Shown here one piece after another: positions 9,601-17,025 of a stretch of DNA of 64,000 nucleotides. The notes beneath the pieces were generated by a model. It ran no database searches. It was given only the letters and a program-made list of their open reading frames with translations, and was not told the DNA's origin. Origin of the DNA: Streptomyces yangpuensis (lineage in GTDB: Bacteria > Actinomycetota > Actinomycetes > Streptomycetales > Streptomycetaceae). The DNA lies in NCBI RefSeq assembly GCF_001005295.1, contig NZ_LBMK01000008.1, positions 104,981 to 168,980 on the forward strand. Direction: 5' to 3'. The first letter of the stretch is position 1; every line of letters starts with the position of its first letter. A program made the position numbers and the translations under genes.

Positions 9601-9747
9601 CGAGTTCCCTCGTACGAGCCGGGGCCTCCGACGCCTGCGCGAGTGCCCACGGGGCCCCGGCTTGTTCCACCCGGATCCGCCGATCCGGCCTTCGAACGGC
9701 GCGCGGCGGCCGCACGGCCGCCGACGTGGGCACCGATCTCCCCACCA

Positions 9748-9780
9748 CAGAGCCTCCGCCCGACCGGGCCGGAGGCTCTG
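9748..9780. terminator. Rodlin downstream terminator hairpin
   Basis: An 11-bp perfect stem (CAGAGCCTCCG with its complement) closes an 11-nt loop. It sits about 150 bp after the rodlin stop in a 350-bp gene-free stretch. Confidence 0.7.
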
Positions 9781-9938
9781 TCGCGATCCGGAAGCGGGCG
9801 AGTCCCGGCGGCAGGGGCTACCGAGGGTTCCGGGCTCCTGGATCGTCTACGTGCTCTGGCCGCTGACCGCCGTGGCCCTCGCGGTGATCGTGGTGTGGCG
9901 CCGCGACGTGTGAACCAGCCGGGGGACGCACCATCCGG
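9781..9938. other. Gene-poor stretch with a possible tiny membrane peptide
   Basis: No confident gene. A plus-strand frame ending TGA at 9913 would read VLWPLTAVALAVIVVWRRDV from a GTG at 9851, a plausible single membrane helix with a basic end, but there is no ribosome site. Confidence 0.25.
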
Positions 9939-9944
9939 TAGCTT
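9939..9944 (+). promoter_or_regulatory. -10 element of a leaderless promoter
   Basis: TAGCTT is exactly 7 nt before the ATG at 9952 and there is no ribosome site. Confidence 0.5.
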
Positions 9945-9951
9945 CGGTTCC

Positions 9952-10251
9952 ATGACCACTGAGCCGCAGAGCTTCGAGATCCTGGTGGTGCCCGAGCACA
10001 TCGAGAACCTCCGTGGGGCCTCCCCGGCGGACCGCGCCCTGAGGTCGGCCGTGGTCGAGGCGACCGGCGAGCAGGGGGCCTCCGGATATCCCCGGTACAG
10101 GGGGCAGGGCGTGGAGGCCGACATCGACCCCGCCACGCGCACCATCGAGGCCCTGCTCATCGACGGCGCGGAGCTGGACTACGGGCTGATCGCCATGGTC
10201 GCCCCCAAGGACCGGGGCCGGGGCGGCGGCCGCCGTACGCAGGGGACGTAG
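9952..10251 (+). CDS. Small hypothetical protein
   Basis: A 99-residue soluble protein with no recognised domain. It opens TTEPQSFEILVVPEHIENL and has a central VEADIDPATRTIEALLIDGAELDYGL region, then a basic Gly-rich tail (KDRGRGGGRR). A TAGCTT box 7 nt before the ATG makes the transcript probably leaderless. A 13-bp stem follows at 10305-10340. Nothing in the neighbours suggests a function. Confidence 0.65.
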   Translation: MTTEPQSFEILVVPEHIENLRGASPADRALRSAVVEATGEQGASGYPRYRGQGVEADIDPATRTIEALLIDGAELDYGLIAMVAPKDRGRGGGRRTQGT

Positions 10252-10304
10252 GGGGCCGCGGCCGGGTGAAGCCGGGCGGGTCGTCCCCGCCCCAGCGGCA
10301 GGCG

Positions 10305-10340
10305 TCCGGCCCGGACCGCCGGCGCGGGGTCCGGGCCGGA
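10305..10340. terminator. Hairpin terminator
   Basis: A perfect 13-bp stem (TCCGGCCCGGACC with its complement) and a 10-nt loop, about 50 bp after the small gene at 9952-10251. Confidence 0.65.
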
Positions 10341-10369
10341 CTCGGGTGGTGCGGGCGGGCCTCGCTCAC

Positions 10370-10499
10370 CTGGAGGGTGACGTCGTCCACGACAGCTCTA
10401 CCGGGCGGCGGCCCGCGCCTACCTGGCCAACGTCGACAAGGACCGCTCCGCCGGGAGTGGTGGGACGCGCACGCGGAAGTGCACCCGGTCATCGAGTGA
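10370..10499 (+). pseudogene. Frameshifted fragment of an unrecognised gene
   Basis: Three short plus-strand pieces look coding but lie in different frames: GDVVHDS, then LYRAAARAYLANVDKDRSA, then REWWDAHAEVHPVIE followed by a stop at 10499. Joined, they would make one smooth protein end, which suggests two small indels in a decayed gene. No intact start or upstream domain is visible, and I do not recognise the family. Confidence 0.35.
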
Positions 10500-10544
10500 C
10501 CGGGCGCGCAGGCCGCACCAGGGGAGGCGGGGAGGCGGGTGGCG

Positions 10545-11375
10545 TCAGCTCCGCCGGTGGGCGGTCAGCAGCAGGTACTCCCACTCCATCACGCCGTCGG
10601 TGGTGTGTTCGGCGGCGAGCGCGTCGAGCGCCGCGTCCAGGGCCGCGACCTTCTCCGGATCGTCGCCCACCGCGCGGTACACCGCGATGGTCGGCCCGTA
10701 GCAGGCCTTGAAGAACTCCCGGAAGTCCGGCGGGTTCTTGAAGAGGGTCACGGGGACCGTCCGGCGGCGGGCGACGACATCGGTGACCGCGTCACCGAGC
10801 AGCTCGTGGACGTACTCCTCGTTCCCCCACAGCGGCGGCGGCTGCACACCGGGCGGGGGCGGCGGGGCGTACGGCTTCATCGTCGCGAACAGCCGCCCGA
10901 CGAAGCCCTCGGGGGTCCAGCTGATCAGCCCGACCGTCCCGCCGGCCCGGCACACGCGCAGCATCTCGTCGGCGGCGGCGCGGTGGTGCGGGGCGAACAT
11001 GATGCCGATGCAGGACATGACGACGTCGAACTCGCCGTCCGCGAACGGCAGCGCCTCGGCGTCCGCCTCCCGCCACTCCAGCTTCGCGCCCTGTACGGCG
11101 GCCAGGTGCCGTCCGACCTCCAGCAGCTCGGGGGTCAGGTCGGACGCCACGACGTCCGCCCCGGCCAGCGCGGCCGGGATGGCGGCATTGCCGGAGCCCG
11201 CCGCGATGTCGAGGACCCGGTCACCGATCTGGATCCCGCACTCCTTCACCAGCAGCGGCCCCAGCGGGGCGACGACGTGGGAGGCCACGGACGGGTAGTC
11301 GCCCATGGCCCACATCGCACGGTGCTTGGCCTTCAGACCGCGGTCGGCCTGCTGCGCCTCGTTCGCATCGGTCAT
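10545..11375 (-). CDS. Class I SAM-dependent methyltransferase
   Basis: A 276-residue methyltransferase with motif I VLDIAAGSGNAA (near residue 54), the acidic DLTPELLEVG block, the GEFDVVMSCIGIMFAPHH motif and MLRVCRAGGTVGLISWTPEG. The Pro-rich PYAPPPPPGVQPPPLWG loop and the APHHRAAADEMLRV sequence are typical of a common Streptomyces subgroup with unknown substrate. It runs convergent with the small genes upstream. The ATG at 11375 has AGGACGTC upstream. Confidence 0.87.
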   Translation of the reverse strand: MTDANEAQQADRGLKAKHRAMWAMGDYPSVASHVVAPLGPLLVKECGIQIGDRVLDIAAGSGNAAIPAALAGADVVASDLTPELLEVGRHLAAVQGAKLEWREADAEALPFADGEFDVVMSCIGIMFAPHHRAAADEMLRVCRAGGTVGLISWTPEGFVGRLFATMKPYAPPPPPGVQPPPLWGNEEYVHELLGDAVTDVVARRRTVPVTLFKNPPDFREFFKACYGPTIAVYRAVGDDPEKVAALDAALDALAAEHTTDGVMEWEYLLLTAHRRS

Positions 11376-11484
11376 GACAGACGTCCTCCAGCGCCTCGAA
11401 GCGGTCCTTCCCCGAGACTAGGGACACTTCGGCGGACCGGCCCGTCGGCGGGGCCACCCGGGTGCCGGTGCCCGGCCGGCCGGG

Positions 11485-11715
11485 TCAGTCGCGGGCCGTG
11501 CGGCCGCCGAAGTCGCGCGCGAAGCCTTCCCGGAATCCGGGTCGTTCCAGCGCGTCCTCGAAGGCCCGTGTGGCGCGGGCGAGCGCGGTCGCGTTCTCCT
11601 GGGCGGTGGTGAGTTCGGCGAGGTACGCGCGCAGGCTCAGTCCGCGGTCGGCGGCGAGCACGGCGAGCCGGTCGCGCACATCGGTGTCGACCTCGACGGT
11701 GGTGGTGTCGGCCAT
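11485..11715 (-). CDS. Antitoxin-like ribbon-helix-helix protein (MazE7-type), no toxin partner
   Basis: A 76-residue protein. The N-terminus TTTVEVDTDVRDRLAVLAADRG matches the ribbon-helix-helix fold of MazE7/VapB-type antitoxins, and the C-terminal half (ARATRAFEDALERPGFREGFARDFGG) is the usual toxin-binding tail. A PIN or MazF toxin normally follows immediately, but the next minus-strand gene downstream is a methyltransferase. GGAGG directly abuts the ATG at 11715, too close to act as a normal ribosome site, so translation may be leaderless. It may be an orphan antitoxin or act as a repressor. Confidence 0.75.
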   Translation of the reverse strand: MADTTTVEVDTDVRDRLAVLAADRGLSLRAYLAELTTAQENATALARATRAFEDALERPGFREGFARDFGGRTARD

Positions 11716-11795
11716 CCTCCGAGTATGCGCGTCCGGCGCCCGGCCGGGGGCCCGTTCGCCCGGCCGGTACCCCCGCCGTCCGGCCGGCCGTCCCG

Positions 11796-13031
11796 CTATC
11801 CCGCCCAGCGTCCGGTGAGGAAGGTGATGGCCACCGTGGTGCACAGCGGCCCGGCCACGTACAGGTAGGCGCTGCGCACCCGGGGCCGGCGCAGGCTCCA
11901 GCCGGCCAGGGCGATCCACAGCGGCCACCACAGCAGGGTGGAGCGGGGTACGGAGGTGTACCAGTAGGAGGTGCCCAGCGCCCACAGGGTGAGGGCGATG
12001 TAGAGCGCCTCGGGCCAGCGGCGGCCCCGTACCAGCACGGCCAGCAGGACCACGCCGGTCACCATCGCCAGGAGCTCCGCCTGCCACATCAGGGCGTAGC
12101 CCGTGGGCTGGGTGTGCCCGAAGGCAGCCGTCCAGGTGTGGGACCAGGCCTCCCACGGCAGGTGGAACTCCCGGTACCAGCCGCGCTCCTGGGAGTGCTT
12201 CCAGGCCATCCAGTCCCCGGTCCACGCATGCAGGTACCAGCTGTGGAGCAGCGGCGGGAGGGCCGGCAGGAACAGCCAGGGGGCGCTGCGCCAGACGGTA
12301 CGGGTCCGGGCGGTCAGCAGGAAGTGGAGGGCGAGCGCGGCCGCGAGGAAGAGTCCCGTGACCCGCATCGAGCAGGCCAGGCAGGTCAGGACGGAGGCGG
12401 AAGCCCAGTTCCCGCGCTGCGCCGCCAGCCAGGCGGGCAGGGCCAGCGCGAGGAAGAGCGACTCGGTGTAGCCGGCGGCGAGGAACACGGCGCAGGGCGA
12501 GACCAGCAGGAAGGTCACCGCGCGCCGGCCGGCTTCGTCGTTGCCCAGCAGGTCGCGGGCGATGCGGGCGAGGGCCAGGACGGCGACGCCTCCCGCGACG
12601 AAGGAGATCAGTGCTCCGGAGGCGGCCCAGGAGGGGACGACGGTGTGCACGGCGCGCAGGACCAGCGGGAAGCCGGGCAGGAAGGCCTCGCGGTTGTCCC
12701 AGCCGACGGTCCAGGGGCCGGTGGCGTCGGGGAAGTAGCCGTCCCTGGCTATGCGGACGTAGAACGTCCAGTCCCAGCGCTGCCAGGGCGTGAGCAGCGA
12801 CGCGGGCCGGTGGCTGTCGCCGTCGGCGGGGAACAGCCAGCCGACGGCGCCCGCGGTCGCCCAGATGCCGGCGCGGGTCAGCAGGTAGAGCCACAGCACC
12901 TCGCGGTCGGCCGGCCCGAGCATGCGCAGGGCCGGGAGCGAGCGGCGGGGGCGAGGGGCGGCGGGACGGCCGGCGGGCGCGGGCCGCGAGCGGGGGACCT
13001 CGGCCGGTCGGTGCGGGGCCGAAACGGACAT
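11796..13031 (-). CDS. PIG-V-type mannosyltransferase, polytopic membrane protein
   Basis: A 411-residue integral membrane protein. After a basic Pro-rich N-terminus it has about nine to ten hydrophobic segments, beginning VLWLYLLTRAGIWATAGAVG. The first external loop carries PWQRWDWTFYVRIARDGY, matching the W-D conserved motif of PIG-V/GPI mannosyltransferase II-like enzymes. Also typical are the FLPGFPLVLR and SPCAVFLAAGYTESLFLALAL blocks. Such actinobacterial proteins are thought to use polyprenyl-phosphate mannose to glycosylate lipids or exported proteins; the acceptor here is unknown. Confidence 0.85.
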   Translation of the reverse strand: MSVSAPHRPAEVPRSRPAPAGRPAAPRPRRSLPALRMLGPADREVLWLYLLTRAGIWATAGAVGWLFPADGDSHRPASLLTPWQRWDWTFYVRIARDGYFPDATGPWTVGWDNREAFLPGFPLVLRAVHTVVPSWAASGALISFVAGGVAVLALARIARDLLGNDEAGRRAVTFLLVSPCAVFLAAGYTESLFLALALPAWLAAQRGNWASASVLTCLACSMRVTGLFLAAALALHFLLTARTRTVWRSAPWLFLPALPPLLHSWYLHAWTGDWMAWKHSQERGWYREFHLPWEAWSHTWTAAFGHTQPTGYALMWQAELLAMVTGVVLLAVLVRGRRWPEALYIALTLWALGTSYWYTSVPRSTLLWWPLWIALAGWSLRRPRVRSAYLYVAGPLCTTVAITFLTGRWAG

Positions 13032-13145
13032 AAGCGGATCTCCTGGCCGTCTGAGGGTGTGCGGAACCGCCGGCCGGGGTTCCCGGGCCGGTGTCCGCAG
13101 GCGGCGGTGTGGGGTGGGGTGAAGCCGGGGCGAGTGCCGTGGCCG

Positions 13146-13598
13146 CTACCGCGGCAGTTGCGTGCTGGTGCTGGTGCTGGTGCCGGAGGGAGGCGGCGAG
13201 CCGGGGTACGTTCTGCGGGGCGGGGTGGCGCTCATCGTCGCGGTGGCGGTGCCCGTGCCCGCGGTCGCGCTGGGCGGAGTCAGCCAGGCCCTGGTGCCCT
13301 GAGGCGAGGGAAGCACGGACGTCGGCAGGGAGGTCGGCAGATCGGAGGGCGGTACGGGAGAGGGGGTCGTCGCCGGGAGCATCGGTCGGCCGCTGTCGTG
13401 TGGCAGGAACGCGGCCAGTGCGGCGCCGGATCCGCCGAGCAGCAGACAGCAGGCGGCCGCGATGCCCATGATCCGGCGCCGCCGGACCCGTTCGCCGTGC
13501 TGCTCGATGACGGAGACGGGCGGGAGCGTGGTCGCGGACTGCCCGGCGGAAGCCGCGGCGCGGAAGGCCGACCGCAGCGGGTCGTGGGACTCAGGCAT
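13146..13598 (-). CDS. Single-pass membrane protein coupled to SigE-family sigma factor
   Basis: A 150-residue protein whose start overlaps the 3' end of the sigma gene by 8 bp (13591-13598). A cytoplasmic N-terminal segment (residues 1-43, ending in RRRR) precedes one membrane helix (IMGIAAACCLLLGGSGAALAAF, split here by residue 64). The outside part is Pro/Ser/Thr-rich, ending in TSTSTSTQL from a short DNA repeat. The position fits an anti-sigma or sigma-anchoring factor, but no zinc anti-sigma (HxxxCxxC) motif is present, so the function is inferred from context only. Confidence 0.7.
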   Translation of the reverse strand: MPESHDPLRSAFRAAASAGQSATTLPPVSVIEQHGERVRRRRIMGIAAACCLLLGGSGAALAAFLPHDSGRPMLPATTPSPVPPSDLPTSLPTSVLPSPQGTRAWLTPPSATAGTGTATATMSATPPRRTYPGSPPPSGTSTSTSTQLPR

Positions 13599-14166
13599 CG
13601 GGGGCCTCCTCGGTGCTCGGATCCTGCAGGTGATGTGAGAGCGCGGCCCGGCCGCGGGTGAGGTGGGTCTTGACCGTGCTGGCGGACAGTGAGGTCTCGG
13701 CGGCGATCTGCTCGACCGTCAGGTCGCACAGGTAGTGCAGCGCCATCGTGCGGCGCTGCTTCAGGGGCAGCCGGCGCAGCGCCTCGACGAGGGCCACCGC
13801 CTCGGGCCCCGGCCCCTCCACGTGCTGCACGGGAGTACTGCGCCGCCAGGCGTCGGCGGAGCGCCTGCGCACCCGCCAGCGGCTGACCGCGAGCCGCCAC
13901 GCGACGGTGCGGATCCACGCCTCCGGCCGCCCGTCCCGGTCCAGCTGGCGCCGCCGCCCCCACCCCCGGACGAAGGCCTCCTGCACCACGTCCTGTGCCT
14001 CGTGATGATCACCGAGCATCACGTACAGCTGTCCTGTGAGCCTTCCCGCCGCTTGTGCGTAGAACGCTTCGAACTCCTCGACGGTCAAAAATCGCTCCCG
14101 AATCCATGTATCCCTCTCACCGGGCATACGCCCGGCGCACCGCATCCGGTCGACATCGGACGACAT
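13591..14166 (-). CDS. SigE-family RNA polymerase sigma factor
   Basis: A 191-residue ECF-like sigma factor. Region 2 includes LGDHHEAQDVVQEAFVRGW and RPEAWIRTVAWRLAVSRWR; region 4 is LTVEQIAAETSLSASTVKTHL. The FYAQAAGRLTGQLYVMLGDHHEAQDVVQEAF block is typical of the SigE family common in Streptomyces (not the cell-envelope SigE). ATG 14166 is the longest start and has only a weak AGAAG; ATG 14127 is an alternative. A perfect TGTGA-N6-TCACA palindrome lies 8 bp upstream of 14166, suggesting Crp control. Confidence 0.88.
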   Translation of the reverse strand: MSSDVDRMRCAGRMPGERDTWIRERFLTVEEFEAFYAQAAGRLTGQLYVMLGDHHEAQDVVQEAFVRGWGRRRQLDRDGRPEAWIRTVAWRLAVSRWRVRRRSADAWRRSTPVQHVEGPGPEAVALVEALRRLPLKQRRTMALHYLCDLTVEQIAAETSLSASTVKTHLTRGRAALSHHLQDPSTEEAPDA

Positions 14167-14173
14167 GAACTTC

Positions 14174-14189
14174 TGTGACTGCCGTCACA
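14174..14189. promoter_or_regulatory. Crp-type palindrome upstream of the SigE-family sigma gene
   Basis: TGTGACTGCCGTCACA is a perfect 6+4+6 inverted repeat. It fits both the classic CRP consensus (TGTGA-N6-TCACA) and the form reported for Streptomyces Crp (GTG-N6-GNCAC). It sits 8 bp before the sigma start, a position suited to repression or to a role at a start-proximal promoter. Confidence 0.6.
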
Positions 14190-14324
14190 TGGCGGGCGGC
14201 CCGCTCATCGTCGCGCCGGCCGCGGCGGGGACGGTGGCGCCACGAGCCCAGAGGGGGGCCGGACAAGGCCGGACAGGGCCCCGGGGCCGGGCCCGGACGG
14301 GGCAAGGGCAGGGTCCGGAACGGC

Positions 14325-14360
14325 GGAAGGGCCCGGATCCACAAGGATCCGGGCCCTTCC
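14325..14360. terminator. tRNA terminator hairpin
   Basis: A perfect 16-bp stem (GGAAGGGCCCGGATCC with its complement) with loop ACAA lies 7 bp past the 3' end of the minus-strand tRNA. Confidence 0.85.
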
Positions 14361-14366
14361 GAGCAG

Positions 14367-14440
14367 TAGCGGGGACAGGATTTGAACCTGCGACCTCTGG
14401 GTTATGAGCCCAGCGAGCTACCGAGCTGCTCCACCCCGCG
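14367..14440 (-). tRNA. Initiator tRNA-fMet (anticodon CAU)
   Basis: A 74-nt cloverleaf reading GCTGGGCTCATAACCCAG around the anticodon. Three G-C pairs stack directly on the anticodon loop, and the first acceptor pair is not Watson-Crick (C1 against U72), both hallmarks of the bacterial initiator. The T-loop GGTTCAAATCC is canonical. The CCA tail is not encoded. A strong terminator follows on the same strand. Confidence 0.93.
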
Positions 14441-14682
14441 TCGGTGGACCTCACCCTACGGCATCCGGGGGACCGTCCTCGATGCATTTTCGGGCCGCAC
14501 TTGCCCGGCAAGTCGGTACAAGGGCGAATTCCCGCCGCGCAAGCGAGATCATTCCCCCTGGTGACAGTGCGTACGTGCGTGTACCTTCTCCGGTAGCTGT
14601 CGTGGTTCGAAGTGCCTTGCCCGCGCCTTCCGGCGTGGGCAGTTTTGCTGTGTTGTGCCGTAGGACCAGGGCGATCACCTCC

Positions 14683-14705
14683 GTCCTCCACGCCGTGTGG
14701 AGGAC
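14683..14705 (+). promoter_or_regulatory. Leader hairpin of the cold-shock mRNA
   Basis: A 9-bp perfect stem (GTCCTCCAC / GTGGAGGAC) with a 5-nt loop, ending 10 bp before the ribosome site of the cold-shock gene. A role in temperature control is inference. Confidence 0.5.
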
Positions 14706-14729
14706 TTACGTCAACGGGAAGGCATGAAC

Positions 14730-14933
14730 ATGGCTACGGGAACCGTGAAGTGGTTCAACTCGGAAAAGGGCTTCGGCTTCATCGCCCAGGACGGCGGCGG
14801 CCCGGACGTCTTCGCCCACTACTCGGCGATCAACGCCACGGGCTACCGTGAGCTCCAGGAGGGTCAGGCCGTGACCTTCGACATCACGCAGGGCCAGAAG
14901 GGCCCGCAGGCGGAGAACATCACCCCCGCCTGA
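14730..14933 (+). CDS. Cold-shock domain protein (Csp family)
   Basis: A 67-residue single cold-shock domain that binds single-stranded RNA/DNA. RNP1 is GFGFIAQ (KGFGFI) and RNP2 is VFAHYSAI, with the usual GTVKWFNSEKGFG opening and QKGPQAENI close. GGGAAGG lies 7 nt before the ATG at 14730. A GC hairpin in the leader and two strong hairpins downstream (14944-14963 and 15008-15044) frame it as a single-gene unit. Confidence 0.96.
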   Translation: MATGTVKWFNSEKGFGFIAQDGGGPDVFAHYSAINATGYRELQEGQAVTFDITQGQKGPQAENITPA

Positions 14934-14943
14934 TCCCCGGCCG

Positions 14944-14963
14944 GCCCGGGCACTGGCCCGGGC
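14944..14963. terminator. Hairpin after cold-shock gene
   Basis: GCCCGGGC, loop ACTG, GCCCGGGC: an 8-bp stem 10 bp after the stop codon. A stronger hairpin follows. Confidence 0.55.
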
Positions 14964-15007
14964 TCCGGAGAACCGTTTCCTCCCCCAGGTGAACCGGGGG
15001 AGTGCAC

Positions 15008-15044
15008 GATCAGGGCCGTGCGGCATCGCCGCACGGCCCTGATC
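15008..15044. terminator. Strong bidirectional terminator
   Basis: A perfect 17-bp stem (GATCAGGGCCGTGCGGC with its complement) and a 3-nt loop. It ends the cold-shock unit and cuts off the SoxR-like remnant from any upstream reading frame. Confidence 0.85.
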
Positions 15045-15290
15045 CGTCCCCGGCCCGGCTGCTCCGGCCGCCGGTTTCCCCCGGCCGGGATCCGCGCCCT
15101 GCCGGACACCGACGCGGACCACGGCGCCACCCGGCAGTGGCGCGCCCTCGCCGAGAGCAAGCTCCCCGAGCTGGACCGCTTCATCCGGCAGACGCAGATG
15201 CTGCGCGACGCCGTCGCCGGCTGCCTCGCCTGCGGATGCATGAACTTCGACACGTGCGGGCTGCCCGCCGAGGGCGGACCGGGCTCCTGA
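15045..15290 (+). pseudogene. C-terminal remnant of a SoxR-like MerR-family regulator
   Basis: The plus-strand frame ending at 15290 encodes the dimer helix and iron-sulfur tail of a MerR/SoxR-type regulator: TRQWRALAESKLPELDRFIRQ, then QMLRDAVAGCLACGCMNFDTC. The cysteines follow CX2CXCX5C, the SoxR [2Fe-2S] pattern. The winged-helix DNA-binding half is absent, and a terminator hairpin occupies the place where it should be. No ribosome site or good start is visible. Most likely a deletion remnant; a stand-alone cluster-binding peptide is a remote alternative. Confidence 0.6.
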
Positions 15291-15336
15291 CCGGCCGCGG
15301 GCCCTACCGCCACCGGGGATGAGGCATGATCGGGGG

Positions 15337-16038
15337 ATGTCTGATCGCATCATTGCCGCCTGTGACGGAGCGGCGAAGGGTAACCCCGGACCCGCCGGCT
15401 GGGGATGGGTCATCGCCGACGCCGAGGGACGCCCCGAGCGCTGGGAGGCCGGTCCGCTGGGGCGGGCCACCAACAACATCGGGGAGCTCACCGCGCTCCA
15501 GCGGCTGCTGGAGGCGCTGACGCCGGGGACGTCCGTCGAGGTGCGGATGGACTCGCAGTACGCGATGAAGGCCGTCACCCAGTGGCTGCCCAACTGGAAG
15601 CGCAACGGCTGGAAGACCTCCTCCGGCCAGCCCGTCGCGAACCGTGAACTCGTCGAGGAGATCGACCGGCTGCTGGCCGAGCGCGATGTGACGTTCCGCT
15701 ACGTTCCCGCGCACCGCGAGGACGGCGACCACCTCAACGCGATCGCCGACCAGGCCGCCAGCGACGCCGCGCTCCGGCAGGAGGCCGCGGGCACGGCCCT
15801 GGGGAACGCGGACATGCCCGTACCGGCTCCCGCCGCGCCCGCGCGCCAGAAGTCCGGTACGGCGAAGAAGCGGGCGTCCGCCGGTTCCGCGACAGGTCGG
15901 GGGAGCCGGGCCATCAAGGCGAAGTTCCCCGGCAGCTGCCCCTGCGGGAAGCCGTACGCCGTCGGGGACATGATCGCCAAGAACGGCACCCGCTGGGGCC
16001 ACGAAACCTGCGCCACGGCGGCGGCCGACACCGCGTAG
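15337..16038 (+). CDS. rnhA: Ribonuclease HI with Cys-containing C-terminal extension
   Basis: Cleaves RNA in RNA-DNA hybrids (233 aa). The four acidic catalytic residues are visible: Asp in ACDGAAKGNPGPAGWG, Glu in NNIGELTAL, Asp in RMDSQYAM, and Asp in NAIADQAASD, with the His of PAHREDGDHLN. After the normal domain (about residue 150) there is a Pro/Ala/Lys linker and a tail SCPCGKPYAVGDMIAKNG, ending RWGHETC, whose cysteines and histidine could bind zinc. GGGGG precedes the ATG at 15337. It ends 11 bp from the convergent GH16-like gene. Confidence 0.9.
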   Translation: MSDRIIAACDGAAKGNPGPAGWGWVIADAEGRPERWEAGPLGRATNNIGELTALQRLLEALTPGTSVEVRMDSQYAMKAVTQWLPNWKRNGWKTSSGQPVANRELVEEIDRLLAERDVTFRYVPAHREDGDHLNAIADQAASDAALRQEAAGTALGNADMPVPAPAAPARQKSGTAKKRASAGSATGRGSRAIKAKFPGSCPCGKPYAVGDMIAKNGTRWGHETCATAAADTA

Positions 16039-16049
16039 CGGCCGGTGGG

Positions 16050-16805
16050 TCAGGGGCGGGTCACGCGGAGGTAGGCCACCTCGTACGACATCGAGGACAC
16101 GCCCGGCTCGGGCTTCGGGTGATAGCGGCCCGCGCAGACCGAGAGGTTGACGATCAGGTAGGCGCGCCAGCGGCGGCCCACCCCGCGGCGGTCGGCGAAG
16201 ACCTGCTTGCCGTTGACCCACCACACGACGGAGCGGGAACCGAACTCGACCTTGAGGTCCACCCAGCCGCCGGGGCGGATCGCCGGGTCCCGGTGGTAAC
16301 GGGAGCCGCCCCGCACGTGGTTGGACAGTTCGAGCAGGTCGGGGTTGTCCGGGTGGTACTCGAAGACGTCGATCTCGTTGTCGCCGTCCAGCCAGGTCCA
16401 GATCGCGGGCCAGGCGCCGAGTTCGACGGGCAGCCGTACCCGGGACTCCAGTACGTCACCGGTCCGCACCATGAACCCCTCCTCGCTGCCCTCGGTGGTC
16501 AGCAGGCCCGCGTTCCAGTTGCCGTCCGGGCGGCGGGCGGCGCGGAAGGTGCCGGTCCGGCTGAAGGAAGGGTCCGACACGAGGTGGTCGAGCTTGTTGT
16601 CGCCCGGGTTGGTGGGGCCGCCGTTCGGATAGGCCCAGGAGCGTCCGGCGACCCACTGGCGGGTCGAGGTGAAGTCCGCCGTGAAGACCGGGGTCCGGGC
16701 GACCGCCGCGCTTTCGTCGTCACGTCCGGGTGTGGAGGAGGCGGAGTCGGAGGAGGTGGGGCGTCCGAGGAGGCGTCGGAGCCGGTCGAGAATCTGAGTG
16801 AGCAC
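16050..16805 (-). CDS. Glycoside hydrolase family 16-like protein
   Basis: A 251-residue beta-glucanase-like protein. The GH16 catalytic signature E-I-D-x-x-E appears as NEIDVFEYHPD, set in a jelly-roll context (GAWPAIWTWLDGDNEIDVFE; WVDLKVEFGSRSVVWWVNG). No convincing signal peptide is seen after the GTG start, where residues VLTQILDRLRRLLG form an amphipathic helix; this is odd for a glucanase. The GTG at 16805 is chosen because GGAAGGAG lies 4 nt upstream; an ATG at 16841 is in frame but has no ribosome site. Substrate unproven. Confidence 0.82.
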   Translation of the reverse strand: MLTQILDRLRRLLGRPTSSDSASSTPGRDDESAAVARTPVFTADFTSTRQWVAGRSWAYPNGGPTNPGDNKLDHLVSDPSFSRTGTFRAARRPDGNWNAGLLTTEGSEEGFMVRTGDVLESRVRLPVELGAWPAIWTWLDGDNEIDVFEYHPDNPDLLELSNHVRGGSRYHRDPAIRPGGWVDLKVEFGSRSVVWWVNGKQVFADRRGVGRRWRAYLIVNLSVCAGRYHPKPEPGVSSMSYEVAYLRVTRP

Positions 16806-17025
16806 ATCGCTCCTTCCCGAGAACGTGAGCTCTTGCAGCATGCCCGCTTCCGGGGGAATGCATACCGGTCAACCGGTTTGTGTTTCGGCCGGGTTCCGCT
16901 CCGGAGAGCCGGGCCGGGAGCCGCACGGGCCTGGACCGGCGTGATCCCGGCCGCCAACAACGGTTGCGCATAAGACAGTTGCGCGCCCCCACTGCGGGGT
17001 ACCATCCGTGCCGTTGGGGGGTACT

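Noticed and set aside
9839..9913. Tiny one-helix membrane peptide VLWPLTAVALAVIVVWRRDV
   Set aside because: No ribosome site, no upstream start beyond an internal GTG; kept only as a low-confidence note.
16963..16984. GTTGCGC direct repeat, 15 bp apart, before the lipoprotein gene
   Set aside because: Could be a regulator site, but a 7-bp repeat in GC-rich DNA is weak evidence on its own.
16997..17002. GGGTAC upstream of the lipoprotein-kinase operon as a SigB-type -10
   Set aside because: No G at the required position of the -35 (GNNT) at 14-16 nt; only a partial match.
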